NCBI RefSeq assembly: GCF_035046485.1
Contig: NC_085137.1
Location: forward strand, 16,831,346-16,895,345
Reading direction: 5' to 3'
From: Aedes albopictus
Taxonomy: Eukaryota > Arthropoda > Insecta > Diptera > Culicidae
Length of the DNA stretch: 64,000 nt
Each line of letters begins with the position of its first letter. Within the stretch, counting starts at the first letter, position 1. Positions 1 through 10,930 of the stretch are shown in pieces. The notes under the pieces are model-generated. The model ran no database searches. It saw nothing but the letters and a program-made list of their open reading frames with translations, and was not told the origin of the DNA. A program made the translations under genes and the position numbers.

Positions 1-396
1 AAGCCATACCCGAATGGATCCTTGGGAGATTTTCCAAAGAAATTTGAATGTATTCCTGAAGGAACTTTTTTTTTAATTTCTTTGTATTTGTGAATTTTAG
101 CTTAACGCTAATTCTTTACACCCCGAAGGAACTCTTGTAGAAATATCTGCAGGATTTTTTGTAGAAATTTCTAAAAAAAATCTTTAAGAATCGCCTAGAT
201 GAATTCTAAGATGTATTAGGAAAGAATCATTGGGTTGATTTTGGAGGTATATTTGATGATGTTCTGGAAGGATTACTACAGTACTATGAAGTAGTACTAC
301 AAGTACTAGGAGTACTATGAGTAAAGGATTCCTGAAAAAAATCTCTTAAAAGATTCTTGAACGAATTGTGAAAAAGGACTTAAAAACATTGCCTAA
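1..396. repeat. Degenerate 'gaattcctgaag'-type repeat tract
   Basis: AT-rich sequence made of loosely repeated words such as ggaatcc, cctgaagg and gaaattcc. There is no stable period and no coding frame. The same texture recurs at about 2.15-5.2, 17.5-19.7, 56-57.4 and 63.0-63.3 kb, so I read it as an old dispersed repeat background. I see no gene here. Confidence 0.6.
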
Positions 397-1469
397 CCCG
401 AACAGAGGAAAATATCAAAACAATAACAACGGAATCACACAACCTGATTTTATATTTCGGTTTGTTATTATTAACTTATTAAATCATCACCGTTCCATAA
501 CAGGTTCTGTTGGGCAATCTTATTTTGTTATGATCGTGCTCTTGGTATATTTTCTTTAAATTACATTTCAATAACTTGTTTTGTTGTAGCACAAGTTCAG
601 TTATTACTGTGTCATTGAGACTAGTACAAATATTTGATCATTAATATTACAACTTAACTAGCTTTGCAATAAAAACTACACCATTCGAGGTTTTCGTTGT
701 TCACAGCATTCCGTGAGGAACTGTAAGAGAAAATATTATTTTGTCATCAGTTCCTCTCTTACTGACATTACGTTACAGTGCCAACTTATCAGCCTTTTGT
801 TTTATAAGCACTTTGAAAAGTATACCTGTTTTTTTGTCCCAGTTTCAGTTAGGTATGAATACGAAAATAGAGAGTGCAATAGAGTGTTAGCCATTTTATG
901 AAACATTTTGGATCAACTGGTGGAATTCAACGACGAACAACACATTTTCGACAAAAACCTAATAAAGGGTTTCAAAACAACGGTAATTTTTCATCGTAAG
1001 TTGTTTGGAAAATAAACGAGAACTATTGTTTCTCTCTGTTTTCGATAAGAAATCGCTTGCGACAACAATAGCGTCCCAATTATGAATGAAACATTTAACA
1101 ATAGATCCTATTGTTGCGTATCCCATTGAATGCATATGGAACTTTGGAGGAGTTCCTATCAGCAACAGAAAAAAAGCAAATTTTGTTTTCAGATTGTTAT
1201 CAATCACGTATTCATATCAAAATTTGTTATTGAAATATTTTCAAAATTCGCTGTTATTAAGTTGTTATTGAAACTAATAAAACATGTTATTAAAAAGGTC
1301 TTCCAGGAACATTTTTTTGTTATAATATTTGTTATTTTGCCGCTTATGACAGACAAGTTTATAACAGGATATGTTATGTAAATTACATTAAAATAACTCT
1401 TTCCGCTACTCAGTTATTTTTCCAAAATAACACATTTTATTATGCTGTTGCTATTCCCTTCTGCTCGGG
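397..1469 (+). mobile_element. Non-autonomous DNA element with CCCGA termini, copy 1
   Basis: It starts CCCGAACAGAGGAAAATATC and ends GGGAATA(rc)...CTGCTCGGG, giving short terminal inverted repeats. The whole 1.07-kb sequence is a diverged reverse-orientation relative of 21274-22465: both ends and long internal blocks match, including a stretch reading FVGQSYFVMI-like in one frame. The interior is very AT-rich, full of 'ataacaa' words, and has no transposase. The flanks read aa on both sides, consistent with a 2-3 bp target duplication, but the exact duplication is unresolved. The superfamily is unknown. Confidence 0.75.
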
Positions 1470-1565
1470 AAGGAATCTTTGAATGATTTTCTACAGAAAT
1501 TATTAGAGGAATTCATGAGGAAATCCCTGCAGGTATGATTACTAAAGAAATGCTTGAACAAATTC

Positions 1566-2153
1566 TTAACCCTCTAATACCCAATCCCGCCTTTAGACGG
1601 GGTATAGTTTGAGCATTTTTGTAATTTTTGTTTCGTGGAAAATCATTTTTTTTTATATTTTTGGCTGATATTAAGGACTGTTCTGTATATCTCAAAATTT
1701 TTTTTGGTGTATTTTAAAGCGTATTTACATTTTTTTTTAAATCATTGAAAAATTGATGTTTTAGTCACCTGTTAGAAGTGATTGTTCATTTTGAATTGAA
1801 TCGCTACAATTAACATATTTTAAATTTTTCCCTAATCATTCTATCCTTGTTTAATAGTTTAAGGGAATCGAATACACTCTAAAATTATTTTCCTTAAAAT
1901 TACACAGAAAATAACAACAATAATCATAAAATCTCAAAATGTTTTCATCTCAAAAAATCCGTTCCCCAAAGGCTTCCAGAAAAAATATAAAAGTGTGGGG
2001 ATGTTCAAAAATAAAAATTAGAAAAATCAAAAACTGAAATTCACAAAATTAAGAATTAAAAAGAATCATCTTCCAAAACATGTTTAAATCGATTTTAGAT
2101 GACGAAAAATGATATTTAGATCAAAATCAAAAATTTGGGTATTAGAGGGTTAA
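1566..2153. mobile_element. TTAA-bounded MITE
   Basis: TTAA at 1566-1569 is followed by CCCTCTAATACCCAA. The exact reverse complement of that 15-mer lies just before TTAA at 2150-2153. The ~580-bp AT-rich interior has no coding capacity. A TTAA target with short perfect inverted ends is typical of piggyBac-type non-autonomous elements, which are known in Aedes. That assignment is inferred from the ends only. Confidence 0.8.
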
Positions 2154-5100
2154 GAAATCCTTGAAAGTCACATGTAATCGCTAAAGAAACCGTTAAAGGT
2201 ATCAATAGAAAAAAAAAGCTGATAAAAACCTTGGAAGAATTCCTAAAGGATTCATTGAGGAATTGCAGTAGAATCTCTTGGAGCAAATCCTGTGAGAATT
2301 TTTACATCATTTATTACAATTTTCGAAGTATTTCTTCGGATTTTTTTTATCTTTTTCAGTAATTAATTCGGAAACCCGTTACAGATTCGTTAAGGAATAT
2401 CTTAAAACATTAATTGGAGAATCCATTCGGCTATTGCTCTGAAAATTTCCTTTGACGATATATTTGATTAATTGTTAGGCATTTCCTTTGGAAACTTCTT
2501 CAACTAATTCTCAGAAATGCTACAAAAATGGCTTCTGATTTTTATTTCTACGAACTTCTTTAGATCTCTATTTCTACGAAAATTCTGTTGGGAATTCCGT
2601 CTGCAACTTTTCATTGACTTTTTTTTTGACAATTCGTTTGAGAAAACCTCTGGTAATAACTTTCGGAATAACTTTAACATTTTTCTGGAAACTTCTATGC
2701 CAATCCCTACGGGAATTGATTGGGTAATTCATTTGGCATTTTTTTTTTTGGTAATTTATTCGGCGAGTTTTCTGTGAGTTTCCTGAAAAAACTTTCAAAT
2801 ATCTTTTGGCGGTTTTTTTTTTGGCAAATTCTTGGGAAATGTTTTGATTGGATTTGATCCGAAAGTTCATATAAGAGTATTCTTGGATTTTTTTCTGCAA
2901 ATGTTTTTGAAAACTATTTCGGCATAACTCTTTTGGAATTTCTCGGCAATAATATTCAAAGTTGAATTAGGTTATTATTTTTGAAAATATCTTTGACAGA
3001 ACTTTTTGAAATTCTTTGGGTTTGGAAATTTATTACGGGATTCAGCAATTTCTCTAAAAGTTCTACCAGCAGTTCCTTTGCTCATATACCTGACAATTAC
3101 TATTGTAATTCTTTCAATAGCACAGCGTAACAAAAAATAACTTTTGGTCTGTCTCAAGAGCAAACTAATGTGTCTCTGACAGATTTTGGGCAGCGGCTGT
3201 GTTACGTACGATACAAACCACCCTCCAAAAATTACATGCAAGTTGATTTGATAAAACGAAATATTTTGCGTGAGTCGTAAATTTAGATGTCAATTGACCA
3301 TTTTACCTTTCAATTGCTTAAAACAAATATTTCCATGTTTAACGGCTTGCAGTCAAAAAAGCCCAAAATCGCATATTTTGCCCTATAAATTGAGGTATAG
3401 CTCAAAGTTGTGGCGTCCTGAAACAAATCTGAGCCCGGATTCGGATTCAGCGGCCCAAAACCTGTCAGAGACACATACAGGTACTTTGAAAATTAATTAG
3501 TCGATTCGTTTGTAAGTTTAAGTGGCAACTTTTAAAAGCTTCTTTGGTAATTCCTCTGTAAACTTCTTCTGATAATTTTTTATTAAATTTCAAGATCGCA
3601 AGAGAATTACTGAAGAAATCTCTAGAAAAAATCCAGAAGGAATTTTGGGAGCAATTTCTAAAGGCTGCCTTAAAGGAAATCCTTTAGAATTTTGAATAAC
3701 CTTAGAACATTTCCTAAATCCTTGGAGAGACTTCTGGAGAAGTTATTTGTTTTGATAAGATAGGATATCTGTTTCTTTAATATTTAGCCATTTACGCTGC
3801 CATTTTTATCCCACTCAAAACAATGGAATGAAGCGTTTTTGTTCTGTTTGTTATTTTTGTATATTTGTTAGAAGTGAGCACGGATTATATAAAAAATAAC
3901 GTAATAATTCTGGAGGAATCAATCATAAATTCTGAAGAAATAGAATTTTTTGAAGAGTGCCCAGAGGAATACTAGCAAAAATTCCTGAAGGAACCCTTGA
4001 GAAAACTCCTAGAGTTGATGGATATTGAAAAATTCGTTAGAGGAAATCCATAAGGATTTTTCGAAAGAATTCCTGCAGAACTCCTACAGAAGTCCATCTA
4101 AAAATTTAATTTAATTAATTCAATTTCTTCAGTAGGAATCCTTGGAGATTTTGTTTAATTAATGGAGAAATCCTATGATGAATATCTTAGTAAAACCCTA
4201 GAGAAACTTCTTGAAGAATCCTTGAAGATTTTTTTTGGAAAAGGGAATTTTTGGTGGGATTTCTGAAGTAATCTTAGGAAGTAATTCTTAAGAAATCTTT
4301 AATAGGACACTAAGATAAGTGATGAATGCTTGAGGAAATTCCAAGTTTAATTATTGGAGAAATATCTAAAAGAGTTATTTGAGGGAAGAATTGAGAAATA
4401 CTTGAAGAATCTACGGAAAATCACCAAAGGAATATTAAGAGGATTCTCTGAAAGAAACGGAAGGATGTCTAAATAAACCCTAGAAGGGCTTCTCTTTCTC
4501 TGAGGGAATCCCGATGTAATTTCTTGGAAGAACATCTGGTTCTAAATGAATCATTGATGATTTTTTGTAGCATTTTTTTCTGGAATTTTGAAAGAATTCT
4601 TAAGATGATCTTCTAGATGAATCCTCAGAATATAATTGATAGATTCTTGAACTAATATTTCGAGAAATACTCGATGAAGCCTTTGCAAGAATCTTTTGAA
4701 TTACTCTGTAGTATTTTGAAAACATTCCTGCATGTCTGAGGTGAACCAGCCAAGGGACTGAAAGCCTCATTAATAAGACTAATTATAATAATATCATTTC
4801 TGAAGGAGTGCTTTTAGAGGAGTACTGAATGATATCCTTGCATTTACAACTTAAAAGTTTCTTGAATACAAATTATTCTTCGAGAAAAATTTCTTAAAGA
4901 ATAAAGTAAAGCAATCTTTGAAAGCGTTTATAAATGATTAGTTGGTGCAATTTCTAAATAAATTGTTAAAACATTTTCAGCATACTCCTTATAAAAAAAT
5001 CTCGCGCTCCTGAAAAAAATCATAAAGGAAAACAGAAAATAAGATAAGATAGATAATTTTTAATCCTCCTTTGGCCATCACTACCAGCATCACTAGAATA

Positions 5101-5201
5101 CTGAGTACAAAAAGCGAGATTTTTTCAAAGTTTGTACAAAATATAACAGTGAGATTATTCGACAGTTAAATGTATAGATTTATCATTGAAAAATATGTAC
5201 A
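2154..5201. repeat. Degenerate repeat tract with small MITE remnants
   Basis: Mostly the loose 'gaagaattcctaaagg' background without genes. Inside it, 3164-3189 and 3455-3478 form a ~26-bp inverted repeat (core TGTGTCTCTGACAG), suggesting a ~320-bp inverted-repeat element. Positions 3775-3885 match the left half of the TAGGG element at 5202-5420 (gtgagcac, ggaatgaagcg and related words). Confidence 0.5.
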
Positions 5202-5420
5202 TAGGGTATTGGTTCCCTTATTAAGCATGTGGCTCCCATTTTCATCCCACAAAAAACAAAGGATTGAAGCGCTATTTGTTTTGTTTTTCATTTTTGTATT
5301 TTTTGTTAGAAGTGAGCACCCATGAAAACAAAAAGAACGGAATCAATCGGTGCCGTAATCGCTTGTTTTCGAATAGGATGGAAATGGGAGCATGAGATTA
5401 CTGATGGCACACATACCATA
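5202..5420. mobile_element. MITE, TAGGGT/TACCATA ends
   Basis: A 219-bp segment bounded by TA. Its ends are partly inverted: left TAGGGTATTGG...CTCCCATTTTCATCC, and the right end, read in reverse, TATGGTATGTG...CTCCCATTTCCATCC. There is no coding capacity. A diverged left-half fragment lies at 3775-3885. Confidence 0.55.
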
Positions 5421-5782
5421 TTATGTAATTTTCATGGGGGCCTACCAATTTGCTTCCGCACCGGGCCCCCAAATTCCTAGCTACGTCACTGGAGGAGTTC
5501 CTAAGTCACTAGAGAATCACTGCTATTCAAAAAAAAAAACTCGTAGGAAAAGCCAAGAGAAATCCATGATCAAACTCCTGGGGAAATCCCTAAAAAGTTT
5601 TGAGGAATATCTGATAGATCCAAAATATGAATGCAGTATGAATTCTTTAAAGCATTTTCAGGGACTTCTGGTGGAATATCAATAGAAAATTCCAGAGGGA
5701 ACTTTTAGAAATCCCTTGAGAAAGCCTTATAAGAATCCCATGAATAATTTCTGGAATAATCCATAGATTTCCCTGGAATAAT
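5421..5782. repeat. Degenerate repeat tract, no gene seen
   Basis: Same loose repeat texture as elsewhere. Its right edge (5758-5782) is the left copy of the imperfect direct repeat that flanks the LINE 3' fragment. Confidence 0.5.
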
Positions 5783-6511
5783 CCTGTAACGTGGGTAGAT
5801 TACCTTGAAATGGTGCGCTACGGCGTAAGATCTACCACATCAAGTCTCAATTTTGCTATTTTCTTGCCTAAAGTGGGAGCGTGGATTGAGACTTGATGTG
5901 TTTTAGTGATGTTTCTGTTTTTTTTTAATGTTTTGACTTTTACTGCGAATGATTTCTGTTTTTATTTGTTTATTTATTTTTTCCTCATCAATCTTGTGTT
6001 TGTCAAATATTTAATGGCTGCCTCAACCCTTTGGCCCCTTCAATAACTTCAATACTGATATGCAGATGTGTATGTTATTTATATTTTTGTTTTTGTATAC
6101 TAATATACTTTCATTCAGGAATATCAAGGTAAGTTCATTTAACAGATCTGAAACCATCCATCAAAATGTCAACTGCACTCTAGATTGTCGAATAAAGCTC
6201 CTCATAACAATCCCACCCTACTAATACAAATTCCTTTTCCTTAACATCGATGGAGATAGTTTAGGTACCCTGTATCTTCAAGTAGACGTTAAACTAACAT
6301 TCCTACCCCTTCCTAGCAATTGTAAGGACGTGGCCAGGTATACAATGTGATGCTTGTTTCGACGAACTCCAACACGTAGAAAATGGCGTTAATCCCAAAC
6401 GTAATTTTAGCGACACTACGTGCTAGATTTTTCAAAACATATGAAGCTGAGCATTGTATAGCCACCCGCGATATGTACAACCACCTATGCCATGCTATGC
6501 TATGCTATGCT
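5783..6511 (+). mobile_element. LINE 3' end with (ATGCT)n tail, 5' truncated
   Basis: The segment contains no open frame but ends in a pentamer tail of about four ATGCT units (6491-6511). The 25 bases before it (aatccatagattt...aat, 5758-5782) recur after it at 6512-6536 with about 4-5 mismatches, as expected for an old target-site duplication. The word gtaaggacgtggccagg near 6325 resembles the two LINE 3' remnants at about 40.5 and 63.5 kb. It is best read as the 3' UTR of a non-LTR retrotransposon; the clade is not determined. Confidence 0.6.
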
Positions 6512-6714
6512 AATCCATAGATTTTCTTGGGACAATTATAGGAATGCCTGGAGATTTCTGGAAAAATTTCTTTAAAATTCCTCGGGAAATATCAGAGGAA
6601 ATTCCAACTGGGATTGCTAGAGGAATCTCAGCAGAAATTCCCTAAGGAGTCCAAAGAGGAATACGCAGCAATACCAAAAATAATAAAAAAATCCTATTAA
6701 GGGGTTTCGTTTCG

Positions 6715-6994
6715 GCCCATATAGCCGAGGCGGTAAACTTACGGGTATTCAGCATGACCATGCTGAGGGTGACGGGTTCGATTCCCGGTCGGTCCAGGAT
6801 CTTTTCGTGAAGGAAATTTCCTTGACTTCCTTGGGCATAGAGTATCTTCGTGCGTGCCACACGATATACACATGCAAAGTGGTCATTGGCAGAGGAAGCT
6901 CTCAGTTAATAACTGTGGAAGTGCTCATAGAACACTAAGCTGAGGAGCAGGCTTTGTCCCGATGAGGACGTTACGCCAAGAAGAAGAAGAAGAA
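6715..6994 (+). mobile_element. Feilai-like tRNA-derived SINE
   Basis: The head is tRNA-like: the A-box region is TAGCCGAGGCGGTAAAC and the B-box is GGGTTCGATTCCC, the internal RNA polymerase III promoter. The 3' end is ...GTTACGCCAAG(AAG)n. A perfect 13-bp target-site duplication (gggtttcgtttcg) lies at 6702-6714 and 6995-7007, so both boundaries are exact. The 280-bp length, tRNA head and AAG tail match the Feilai SINE family of Ae. aegypti. The perfect duplication suggests a fairly recent insertion. A full-length 5' end and perfect boxes mean it could still be transcribed. Confidence 0.9.
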
Positions 6995-7007
6995 GGGTTT
7001 CGTTTCG

Positions 7008-7480
7008 ATGAAATTCTGATGAAATCGCAGAAACGGATAGAGAAATGCCATCAAGCATGTTTTGAAAAATCCTGAATGATTCACGGCATCTTTTGAAAAC
7101 AGATGCAAATTTCTCGCTGAGATGGTTTTCAAAATTGTTTGGCCCGTTTCAAATATAACGCGAGATTTTTTGGTTACGTAAATTGTATATGACACCAGAA
7201 GATATCAACTAATTTTGTGATAGATTGTAAAGTACTAAAATTGTAAAGTTTTAATCCTGAGTGTTAAATACTTTTATTTTCTTGTTTGTCAGACTTGTTA
7301 GAATCCCAAAATGGCCGTCACAATGGCAGACTCTGTCACCTACTCACGATATAGTATAGTTTCTCTGACTTTTCCAACTGATTTCCCTCAACTGTGGATA
7401 AGTTTTGTTGAAAGCAATTTCCATTTTTTTTCAGTTGCTGAGAAAATTTGCTTGTGATTTCACAAAACCATTGTGTCTGC
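7008..7480. other. No gene seen
   Basis: AT-rich unique-looking sequence between the SINE and the repeat fragment. Short frames only, none recognisable. Confidence 0.5.
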
Positions 7481-7650
7481 GGTGCTTCGTTCTTGATTTA
7501 TGACTTTTCAAAGTAGGTGGTGTCTGTGGAAAATGTTTGATATCCACTGGAGTTTTCCAGAAAACTTTGATATGTGAACCCTACCTGTGAAAAAATTGCA
7601 TTAAATTTTGTGAATCTTCGTACCAATTTGTACGACAATAAAGAATCCCC
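7481..7650 (+). mobile_element. Fragment of the 61.0-62.6 kb foldback family
   Basis: The words cttcgttcttga, tatgacttttcaaagta, gagttttccagaaaa and ccaatttgtacgacaataa match in order the right arm of the element at 61031-62604 (62408-62600). Only one arm end is present. It is either truncated or a solo terminal piece. Confidence 0.6.
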
Positions 7651-7691
7651 GAAAACAAGATCGGAGGCTTATTAAGGACAATGTATTTGGA

Positions 7692-10600
7692 GTTCATTCA
7701 TTTATTTAGTTCACATCAAATTCATGATAATACTGAATCAACAATTTGCCGCCATAATACTCGATTTGCAGCTGCAGCTCTCCATCCTCGGTCACGCCCA
7801 ACACTCGCCAGATCATGCTCCACCTGGTCCGCCCATCGTGCTCTCTGCGCTCCACGCCTTCTTGTACCAACCGGATGGTTAGCAAACACCAACTTTGCAG
7901 GGTTGTTGTCCGGCATTCTTGCAACATGCCCTGCCCACCGTATCCTTCCAACTTTGGCCACTTTCTGGATACTGTGTTCGCCGTAAAGTGCAGCGAGCTC
8001 GTGGTTCATCCTTCTCCGCCACACACCGTTCTCCTGCACACCGCCGAAGATTGTTCTTAGCACCCGTCGCTCGAAAACTCCGAGTGCTTGCAGGTCCTCC
8101 TCGAGCATCGTCCATGTCTCGTGTCCGTAGAGAACCACCGGTCTTATTAACGTCTTGTACATGGTACATTTGGTGCGGGGGTGAATCTTTTTTGACCGCA
8201 GTTTCTTCTGGAGCCCATAGTAGGCACGACTTCCACTGATGATGCGCCTTCGTATTTCACGGCTCACGTTATTGTCAGCCGTTAGCAAGGAACCGAGGTA
8301 GACGAATTCTTCTACCACCTCGAAAGTATCCCCGTCTATCGTAACATTGCTGCCAAGGCTTGTCCTGTCTCGCTCAGTCCCACCTACCAGCATGTACTTT
8401 GTCTTAGCCGCATTCACCACCAGTCCGACCTTTGCTGCTTCACGTTTCAGGCGGGTGTACTGTTCTGCCACCGTTCCAAATGTTCTGGCTATAATATCCA
8501 TGTGTTCCGCAAAACAGACAAATTGGCTGGATTTCGTGAAGATCGTACCTCGGCTGTTGAGCCCGGCTCGTCGCATAACACCTTCCAGGGCGATGTTGAA
8601 TAGTAGGCAGGAAAGTCCATCACCTTGTCGTAGTCCCCGTCGAGATTCAAATGAACTGGATAGCTCACCCGAAATCCTTACGCTGTTCTGCACACCGTCC
8701 ATCGTTGCTCTTATCAGTCTAGTCAGCTTCCCGGGAAAGCTGTTCTCGTCCATAATTTTCCATAGCTCTGTGCGGTCGATACTGTCGTATGCCGCTTTGT
8801 AGTCGATGAACAGGTGATGCGTTGGGACCTGGTATTCACGGCATTTCTGGAGAATTTGCCGTACGGTGAAGATCTGGTCCGTTGTCGACCGGCCGTCGAT
8901 GAAACCGGCTTGGTAACTTCCCACGAACTCATTTACTTTAGGTGAAAGACGACGGAAGATGATCTGGGAGAGCACTTTGTAGGCGGCATTCAAAACGGTG
9001 ATCGCTCGAAAGTTCTCACACATTAACTTGTCGCCTTTCTTGTGGATGGGACAGATTATCCCTGCCTTCCACTCCTCCGGTAGCTGTTCGGTTTCCCAGA
9101 TCTTGACTACTAACTGGTGCAGACAGGTGGCCAACTTTTCCGGGCCCATCTTGATGAGTTCTGCTGCGATACCGTCCTTACCAGCCGCTTTGTTGTTTTT
9201 GAGCTGGTGGATGGCATCCTTAACTTCCCTCAGCGTGGGAGTTGGTTCGTTCCCGTCCTCTGCTGCACCAACATAGTCATTTCCTCCGCTGCCTTGGTCC
9301 TCCGTGCCTACATTCTCTTCGCCATTCAGGTGCTCGTCGAAGTGCTGCTTCCACTTTTCGATTACCTCACGTTTGTCCGTCAGGAGGCTCCCTTCCTTAT
9401 CCCTGCATATTTCGGCTTGCGGCACGTAGCCTTTGCGGGATGCGTTGAGCTTCTGGTAGAACTTGCGTGTTTCCTGTGAACGGCACAGCAGTTCCATTTC
9501 CTCGCACTCCGCTTCTTCCAGGCGGCGCTTTTTCTCCCGGAAGAGACGGGTCTGCTGCTTTCGCTTCTGTCTGTATCGCTCCACATTCTGTCGGGTTCCA
9601 TGCTGCAGCATTACCGCCCGCGCTGCATCCTTCTCCTCCAGAACCGCTCTGCACTCCTCGTCGAACCAATCGTTTCGTCGACTCCGTTCTACGTACCCGA
9701 TAGTGCTCTCGGCTGCGTTGTTGATGGCTGCTTTCACTGTACTCCAGCAGTCCTCTAGAGGGGCCACGTCGAGCACACCCTCGTCCGGCAACGCTGCCTC
9801 GAGATTCTGCGCGTATGCGGTGGCGACATCCGGTTGCTTCAGTCGCTCTAGATCGTACCGGGGCGGCCGCCGGTAATGTACGTTGTTTATAACGGAGAGT
9901 TTTGGGCGCAGTTTAACCATCACCAGGTAGTGATCGGAGTCGATATTAGCGCCACGATAGGTCCTGACGTCGATAATGTCGGAGAAGTGCCGTCCATCAA
10001 TCAGAACGTGGTCGATTTGCGATTCCGTTTGTTGTGGTGATCTCCAGGTGTAACGATACGGGAGGCTGTGCTGGAAGAAGGTGCTACGAATGGCCATGTT
10101 CTTGGAGGCGGCGAAATCGATGAGGCGTAGGCCATTTTCGTTCGTCAGCTGGTGGGCGCTGAACTTTCCAATCGTCGGTCTGAATTCCTCCTCCTGGCCT
10201 ACCTGAGCGTTTAGATCCCCTATGATGATCTTGACGTCGTGGTTTGGGCAGCGGTCGTACTCGCGTTCGAGCTGCGCGTAAAATGCGTCTTTGTCATCAT
10301 CAGTGCTTCCGGAGTGAGGGCTGTGCACGTTTATTATGCTAATGTTGAAGAATCGGCCCTTGATCCTCAACCTGCACATTCTTTCGTCGATCGGCCACCA
10401 ACCGATCACGCGCCTCTGCATGTCGCCCATCACTATAAAAGCTGTTCCCAGCTCACGTGTGTTGCCGCAACTCTGGTAGATGGTATGATTACCTCTAAAC
10501 GTTCGCACCATAGATCCTGTCCAACACACCTCCTGCAGCGCTACGATTCCGAACCCGCGGTCCTTCAGTATATCGGCGAGTATGCGGGTGCTCCCGATGA

Positions 10601-10930
10601 AGTTGAGAGATCTGCAGTTCCACGTACCGAGCTTCCAATCGCAAGTCCCTTTTCGTCGCTGTGGTCGTCGCCATTGGTATCGGTTCGCATTCTTCTCTTG
10701 TTGATTTTCCGGTGCTAGTCTTTTTTACGGCTGACTCGCAGGGCCTGACACCAACCCACTAACCCAGGGAGCTGGGCTTACCTTCCCGGAAGCTACGGGT
10801 TCTGCATTGGCATTTCCTCCAACTACAGTGCTAAATAGCTAGGCTCGAGCGCCAGTCTTCGCCGGGGGTGGTGTTTTTAATGGGCGCCCAGGAGATAATA
10901 TTTTACCTGAGCTTCCACCCCCCACGCTAA
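7692..10930 (-). mobile_element. RTE-clade LINE, nearly complete
   Basis: One minus-strand non-LTR retrotransposon with a 5' leader of about 200 bp (10725-10930), one long open frame with endonuclease and reverse transcriptase, and a very short 3' UTR ending in an AAATAAATGAATGAA-like tail (7692-7709 read on the minus strand). A short UTR plus simple-repeat tail instead of poly(A) is typical of the RTE clade. The 5' edge near 10930 is estimated from where the leader texture ends. I did not find an unambiguous target-site duplication. Broken relatives lie at 28699-28832, 29524-30980 and 31270-32435. Confidence 0.85.
7722..10724 (-). CDS. RTE-type endonuclease/reverse transcriptase ORF, RT active site mutated
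   Basis: This frame encodes the protein that nicks target DNA and copies the LINE RNA. It is open from a TAA at 10725-10727 down to the stop at 7722. No ATG occurs before 10511, inside the endonuclease, so the true start is unclear: it may be non-ATG or supplied by upstream fusion. Upstream of the GTG at 10529 the frame still reads conserved endonuclease sequence (LGTWNCRSLN...FGIVALQEV), so 10529 is not the real N-terminus. Numbering from that GTG, endonuclease motifs are GDLNAQVG (104-111) and DSDHYLV (SDH 198-200). RT motif A is FIDYKAAYDS (about 574-583), motif B is RQGDGLSCLLFNIALEG, and the tail has RRMNHEL and IRWAGHVARM. Motif C should contain two catalytic aspartates (FADD) but reads FAEH (Glu675-His676, DNA 8502-8507). 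There are no stops or frameshifts. The copy is probably catalytically dead but structurally preserved. Confidence 0.85.
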   Translation of the reverse strand, partial: KRLAPENQQEKNANRYQWRRPQRRKGTCDWKLGTWNCRSLNFIGSTRILADILKDRGFGIVALQEVCWTGSMVRTFRGNHTIYQSCGNTRELGTAFIVMGDMQRRVIGWWPIDERMCRLRIKGRFFNISIINVHSPHSGSTDDDKDAFYAQLEREYDRCPNHDVKIIIGDLNAQVGQEEEFRPTIGKFSAHQLTNENGLRLIDFAASKNMAIRSTFFQHSLPYRYTWRSPQQTESQIDHVLIDGRHFSDIIDVRTYRGANIDSDHYLVMVKLRPKLSVINNVHYRRPPRYDLERLKQPDVATAYAQNLEAALPDEGVLDVAPLEDCWSTVKAAINNAAESTIGYVERSRRNDWFDEECRAVLEEKDAARAVMLQHGTRQNVERYRQKRKQQTRLFREKKRRLEEAECEEMELLCRSQETRKFYQKLNASRKGYVPQAEICRDKEGSLLTDKREVIEKWKQHFDEHLNGEENVGTEDQGSGGNDYVGAAEDGNEPTPTLREVKDAIHQLKNNKAAGKDGIAAELIKMGPEKLATCLHQLVVKIWETEQLPEEWKAGIICPIHKKGDKLMCENFRAITVLNAAYKVLSQIIFRRLSPKVNEFVGSYQAGFIDGRSTTDQIFTVRQILQKCREYQVPTHHLFIDYKAAYDSIDRTELWKIMDENSFPGKLTRLIRATMDGVQNSVRISGELSSSFESRRGLRQGDGLSCLLFNIALEGVMRRAGLNSRGTIFTKSSQFVCFAEHMDIIARTFGTVAEQYTRLKREAAKVGLVVNAAKTKYMLVGGTERDRTSLGSNVTIDGDTFEVVEEFVYLGSLLTADNNVSREIRRRIISGSRAYYGLQKKLRSKKIHPRTKCTMYKTLIRPVVLYGHETWTMLEEDLQALGVFERRVLRTIFGGVQENGVWRRRMNHELAALYGEHSIQKVAKVGRIRWAGHVARMPDNNPAKLVFANHPVGTRRRGAQRARWADQVEHDLASVGRDRGWRAAAANRVLWRQIVDSVLS

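Noticed and set aside
6715..6800. Functional tRNA gene
   Set aside because: It is the head of a Feilai-like SINE with its own target duplication and AAG tail.
7681..10718. Several plus-strand frames of 70-160 codons opposite the RTE ORF
   Set aside because: Antisense shadows of the RTE reading frame.
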